Below, in pieces: positions 47,282-49,531 of a stretch of 49,531 bases of DNA. Numbering within the stretch: position 1 is the stretch's first letter; each line of letters begins with the position of its first letter. Source of the stretch: Scleroderma bovista. Its lineage: Eukaryota > Basidiomycota > Agaricomycetes > Boletales > Sclerodermataceae. The notes beneath the pieces were generated by a model, which ran no database searches, was not told the DNA's origin, and saw only the letters and a list, made by a program, of their open reading frames with translations. The stretch is taken from NCBI GenBank assembly GCA_037178675.1, contig JAYMGJ010000533.1:1-49531 (forward strand). Reading direction: 5' to 3'. The position numbers were made by a program, and so were the translations under genes.

Positions 47282-48892
47282 GGTTTAGCAGACTGACGAA
47301 GACGCTTTGCTTGATGTGGAATGACAAAGACGGTGATGTTTATGACGGAAGTGTTGAAGGTGGTGGGAGTAAGCACTTACAAAGCACAGCAGCGGTGCAT
47401 TTGGGAAGACGTACGCAATGAGCTCCAGACTAGTGCGCACCATTACAGCCTTGAGCTCCGTGAACACGAGGCACGGGGGTGTCACTAAACCAGCACCCCC
47501 AGGCCGCCACGCGACATTGTGCGTTTCAAGGCATACGGCGGTCGTAAATGCGCGTTTGGTGTGGCTTCCTGCTGGAAGAACACGACGTCGAGTTCATGCA
47601 CATGATGGATATGATGCAGTTATCGCGACGGCCATCTATTATCGTTGCACCACCACAGTACGTCGTTTCGTTTTGGGAAAGCTATATCCGGGAGAAGCAC
47701 CTCCGAGGGTGGTTGATTGCCGACAATCATACATACGGATTAGTATGCCCGCACTCGAGCTGAAATCGATAAGTTTGAGTCTTTGATACAGGCACTCGTA
47801 CCCCATGATCATTCGTCGCACCTTCTGAGAAGTCCAGAATACCGGAGGTACTCGCACCGGAAGGTGGCGATGATGTTGATGGGGTATTGGAATATAGCAG
47901 CGCTTCCACATCGCGACCCCACGCCTTTCGAATCGTTGCTGCCAACCTAGCCACGTGAGGCTGCAAAGCTAAAGAAATAAGGCAGTACTATCTAGTTCTT
48001 GATGGTGCGACACTGCGACTGGTAGCTCGCATTCGACACAGACAACACTGCGACGGACAAGCGACCGAGGTAGGCGGCAAATTTCGATAGTATGTATCCC
48101 GAAGACGATGAGCATCATGGGGAATTTCAAGATTTTTCGGCCGTTAAATGATAGTTTTAAAATTTTACTGTCACATTTTACAGTGATCTCCTTAAAATTT
48201 GAACACAACAATAATTTTAAGCTTCAAATCTATGTACAACTATCATTTTGACATTTTCAATGCACTATCGACGACCGGAAAATCTTCAAATGGCCGGTGT
48301 GCATGATGCATGGGGCCGAGGCCAAAAAACATGGGGTAAATAGATACGAGTGAGGCCTTGTCGATCCGCATCAGTCTATTTCGAGGACGACCATGCAGGT
48401 AAGAACTGTCCCCAATTCTCAGTCGGCGCTCATCTCTTCGAACATACATAATCGAAGTGTAAGCCATCATGTGGCGGGGGTAAACACGTCTTTTCGTGCC
48501 GAATATAGCAGTTTTCCTGGACAGCCTCGTCAGGTCCTGCAGCTACTAGCTGCAACATCTCCCCCTGGATGACAAAGGCAGTTCGCCCTGCTCTGATACG
48601 CGTCGGATCACCATCTACTCAGCTTCTTTGTCATATTCATCGATGCTCGACTAGTGGTAGAAACCGCGGAGCCTTCATCTCCGGTGACGCAGGCCATGTT
48701 ATGTGTACCCCTATGTCAGCATGTCAACCTCGGAAGAATACCTTGCCGTGCAGTGGCTCTGGGATGCAATCAATTTTCTTATGTTATAGGATGGCTACGC
48801 GTACATGGTATATAATAGCCTCGACGACCGACGATCGGAGGGACATTCTACTTTACAACGTATCGAGATCGAAGTCAATCATCTAACCAAAC
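47282..48892. other. Gene-poor interval between the disordered protein gene and the Zn2Cys6 gene
   Basis: The left part serves as upstream region of the minus-strand gene ending here. Two unsupported coding hints: a plus frame at 47548-47763 (71 codons, FWESYIREKHLRGWLIADNH) and minus frames at 47727-47966 and 47969-48211 that could be neighbouring exons. I cannot assign either. The 48120-48260 stretch is AT-rich. Confidence 0.35.
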
Positions 48893-49531
48893 ATGAGCGG
48901 CTCAGCATCCGACCCATCTGGGGGCACACCAAGCCTGCCTCTGCAGCGAGGAAAAGCTTGCCTTTCTTGTCGGTGAGCCACTTCCTTGGGACTGGACTTT
49001 GGTGACCGAGACCCTGACCGCGTCCGTCCGAGTATGTAGCCGTAGGAAGATGGTATGTAGTAAAGCCTATTATTTTTTTATTCCCCCCAATCTCACGCTG
49101 ATCGTTTTCGAAACTAGCGGTGCGACGGTGCTCGACCGACATGTACACAATGCATCCGGGGCGACAGAGCGATGGATTGCGAATACACGGATGGAAGTCG
49201 TCGCCCGCGTACATTGACTTTGGAAGAAGATATTGCGCGCCTGCAAGCTCGCGTTCAGGAGCTAGAGAACCCGGATACCACGACCCCGTCGCTCATTCTG
49301 CATGACCCTTACATCCAGAGACCGCAGTCGCCCCCTGCAAGTGCAAATCTTCTACCATGTGAGTTTAGTCAACCTTAATTTTCCCCAGTCTCGGGCTAAT
49401 TTTGGTGACAGCGACGTACGGATCCAGCAACTATGCCTCCGGTCTCGGCTTCGATCAGGTCCCTCGAGTGCCACAAGAGGAAACCTCTGGAGGTATTTTG
49501 CACGCGTGCGTACCTTGTTCACACAGAAGCC
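48893..49531 (+). CDS. Zn2Cys6 (GAL4-type) transcription factor, 5' part, cut by the window edge
   Basis: Exons 48893-48972, 49040-49052 (13 nt), 49118-49358 and 49412 onward. The first three give MSGSASDPSGGTPSLPLQRG, then the binuclear cluster KACLSC-RRRKM-RCDGARPTCTQC-IRGDRAMDCEY, with six cysteines in the CX2CX6CX6CX2CX6C-like spacing. It is followed by a basic linker DGSRRPR and a short coiled coil EEDIARLQARVQELE, the usual dimer element. Such factors are nuclear DNA-binding regulators, often of CGG-triplet promoters. The regulatory domain lies beyond the right edge. The start was chosen because ATG 48893 is the first in the frame that leads into the cluster. Confidence 0.85.
49040..49052 (+). 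other. Thirteen-nt microexon inside the zinc cluster
   Basis: CCGTAGGAAGATG, flanked by GTATGTAG acceptor sequence and a GTATGT donor. With the adjoining exon ends it encodes the RRRKM basic stretch between the second and third cysteines. Confidence 0.7.

Overview
The window reads as nuclear DNA of a filamentous basidiomycete, most likely an Agaricomycete. Genes are broken by many short introns of about 45-60 nt with GTRNGT...YAG ends. The recognisable proteins fit that group: a Plavaka-type DNA transposase, a DUF6698-like protein, an F-box/LRR-like protein of the agaric kind, a myosin-motor chitin synthase fragment, PEX3, acetyl-CoA synthetase, Dal5-like transporters and a Zn2Cys6 factor.

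Layout. (1) 1-674: a minus-strand open frame that runs off the left edge. (2) 1135-6431: a complete Ty1/copia LTR retrotransposon with a 5-bp target duplication, a half-tRNA initiator-Met primer site and a polypurine tract. It has two in-frame TGA stops, and all its LTR differences sit at CpG sites. (3) 7871-12022: a decayed Plavaka (CACTA-related) transposase on the minus strand. (4) 12300-13753: a chitin synthase pseudogene with an internal deletion, cut off at both ends. (5) 14495-15362 (-) and 16151-17646 (+): a divergent pair, F-box/LRR-like and DUF6698-like. (6) 17647-23604: about 6 kb of gene-poor DNA with a G/T-rich simple-sequence tract, ACTTA-word clusters and a cluster of GC-rich hairpins. 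(7) 23605-42652: four paralogous anion:cation symporter (Dal5/Tna1-like MFS) genes on the plus strand (called A, B, C and D here), with a minus-strand acetyl-CoA synthetase between A and B. C and D are a recent tandem duplication. Between A and the synthetase lies a 1.3-kb element with perfect 187-bp terminal inverted repeats and TA target duplications. (8) 42986-45371 (-) PEX3, 45683-47281 (-) a disordered conserved-looking protein, and 48893 to the right edge (+) a Zn2Cys6 transcription factor.

Gene models. Several multi-exon models could be joined by eye with every junction in frame: acetyl-CoA synthetase (11 exons, 661 aa), PEX3 (6 exons, 617 aa), DUF6698-like (8 exons, 377 aa) and F-box-like (2 exons, 272 aa). 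Transporters C and D appear intact with about 22 exons each. All four transporters share a 9-nt microexon. Transporter A has a GA in place of GT at one splice donor. A functional link between acetate activation and organic-anion uptake in this block is plausible but inferred only from gene order.

Most distinctive. I see no clearly new defence or metabolic system. The most distinctive signals are the CpG-restricted decay of the mobile elements, the perfect-TIR element with a simple-sequence core, and the microexons.
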